Assembly: GCF_003992615.1 (NCBI RefSeq)
Contig: NZ_RZMY01000017.1
Location: 62,596 to 126,595 of the forward strand
Direction: 5' to 3'
Source: Flagellimonas beolgyonensis
GTDB taxonomy: Bacteria > Bacteroidota > Bacteroidia > Flavobacteriales > Flavobacteriaceae
Length of the DNA stretch: 64,000 bases
Of the stretch, positions 63,348 through 64,000 are shown piece after piece; position 1 is the first letter of the stretch; every line of letters begins with the position of its first letter. The notes below the pieces were generated by a model that worked only from the letters and a program-made list of their open reading frames with translations, was not told the DNA's origin and made no database searches. Both the position numbers and the translations under genes were made by a program.

Positions 63348-64000
63348 ATGGGCAATTATTATCTATTTCTAGGCGGATTCTTTGCATTGGTCATTCTGTT
63401 CAAGTTTTTCTTTATCGTTAAACAACAGACCGCCGTAGTCATCGAGCGCTTTGGAAAATTCCAAAGTATCCGTAATTCCGGGCTTCAAATGAAAATTCCA
63501 TTGATCGACCGCATTGCCGGAAGATTGAGTCTTAAAATCCAGCAATTGGATGTGATTGTAGAGACCAAGACCTTGGACGACGTATTTGTAAAACTCAAGG
63601 TTTCCGTTCAATACGTTGTTATTCGAGACAAGGTATATGAAGCCTTCTACAAATTGGAATACCCACACGATCAAATTACCTCCTATGTTTTTGATGTGGT
63701 ACGTGCCGAAGTGCCAAAAATGAAATTGGACGATGTTTTCGTGAAAAAAGATGACATCGCCATTGCAGTAAAAGCAGAACTTCAGGATGCCATGTTGGAG
63801 TATGGGTACGATATTATTAAAACGCTGGTGACCGACATTGATCCCGATGCCCAGGTAAAAGCAGCCATGAACCGCATCAACGCATCCGAGCGTGAAAAAA
63901 TTGCTGCCCAATTTGAAGGAGACGCTGCCCGTATCCTTATTGTGGAAAAAGCAAAGGCGGAAGCGGAAAGCAAGCGATTACAAGGACAGGGTATTGCCGA
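63348..64000 (+). CDS. SPFH/band-7 domain protein (partial, runs off right edge)
   Basis: 217 codons visible from ATG 63348 without a stop. One N-terminal membrane helix (about 4-24), then a band-7 domain with QQTAVVIERFGKFQSI, LDVIVETKTLDDVFVKLKV and the late EREKIAAQFEGDAARILIVEKAKAEAES helix, as in stomatin/HflK/prohibitin-like proteins. They form large oligomers at the membrane and often modulate proteases or lipid microdomains. Which subfamily cannot be settled because the C-terminus is missing. Confidence 0.9.
   Translation, partial: MGNYYLFLGGFFALVILFKFFFIVKQQTAVVIERFGKFQSIRNSGLQMKIPLIDRIAGRLSLKIQQLDVIVETKTLDDVFVKLKVSVQYVVIRDKVYEAFYKLEYPHDQITSYVFDVVRAEVPKMKLDDVFVKKDDIAIAVKAELQDAMLEYGYDIIKTLVTDIDPDAQVKAAMNRINASEREKIAAQFEGDAARILIVEKAKAEAESKRLQGQGIA

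Noticed and set aside
1..64000. CRISPR arrays, tRNA or rRNA genes, insertion sequences, prophage or attachment sites
   Set aside because: Intergenic gaps were read individually; none contains regularly spaced repeats, cloverleaf sequence, transposase or integrase motifs.

Overview
The window reads as a chromosome segment from a marine-type member of the Flavobacteriaceae (Bacteroidota), plausibly close to Muricauda/Allomuricauda. Pointers are a SprE/PorW gliding and type IX secretion lipoprotein, an OmpA protein with PorE-like architecture, many Bacteroidota-restricted families (DUF5687, DUF6427, DUF6341, DUF6909, DUF6747, DUF4837, DUF4175), and repeated -7 boxes of the Bacteroidota type TAnnTTTG about 15-25 bases ahead of start codons. 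I see no transposase, integrase, CRISPR array, rRNA or tRNA gene. The species-level guess is inference.

Layout. 1-4.3 kb: the N-terminal half of SprE (cut by the left edge), an orphan coiled-coil protein and an ABC exporter pair. 4.4-9.6 kb: a PaaE-like ferredoxin reductase, a patatin lipase, a two-gene arsenosugar-type operon (peroxidase-like protein plus radical SAM ArsS) and, 0.9 kb further, a TetR regulator. Four copies of an 18-bp operator-like palindrome lie only ahead of the ars pair and ahead of tetR, which suggests that TetR controls both. 9.6-14.2 kb: a small orphan, a GT9 glycosyltransferase with DUF4254, two Flavobacteria-specific membrane proteins and purD.

14.3-37.6 kb: one long leftward gene train for a surface polysaccharide. 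In transcription order: Wzz-like protein; rfbD, rfbB, rfbA, rfbC (dTDP-L-rhamnose); legB, legC, legH, neuB/legI, neuC/legG, legX, neuA/legF (a complete legionaminic-acid-type nonulosonate pathway ending in a CMP-sugar); hisF2, hisH2 and a PseA/WbpG-type amidotransferase (acetamidino modification); a Wzy-like polymerase, Wzx flippase, an unusual putative transferase, a second Wzy/WaaL-like protein, an acetyltransferase, a GT2, the initiating sugar transferase and a UDP-glucuronate decarboxylase. Many junctions are 4-bp ATGA overlaps, so the pathway is probably translated as a coupled set. The expected product is an O-antigen or capsule containing rhamnose and an amidinated legionaminic-type sugar, as known for Legionella O-antigen.

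37.6-48.7 kb: DUF6909, a GH3-like protein and an M23 peptidase read left; tatA, the OmpA/PD40 protein and a 56-residue DUF6747 membrane peptide read right; DUF4837, a LysM lytic transglycosylase and pgk read left. 48.9-53.7 kb: rightward holB (delta prime), two DoxX-type proteins, nitroreductase, a DUF7010-type protein and a Crp-like regulator. 53.7-61.6 kb: leftward OmpH/Skp and a DUF4175-ybeY-mnmG-lipoprotein-methyltransferase run. mnmG is flanked by two near-identical CACGTG-centred palindromes that match ParB parS sites, suggesting a position near the replication origin. 61.7-64 kb: gltX and the start of an SPFH/band-7 protein cut by the right edge.
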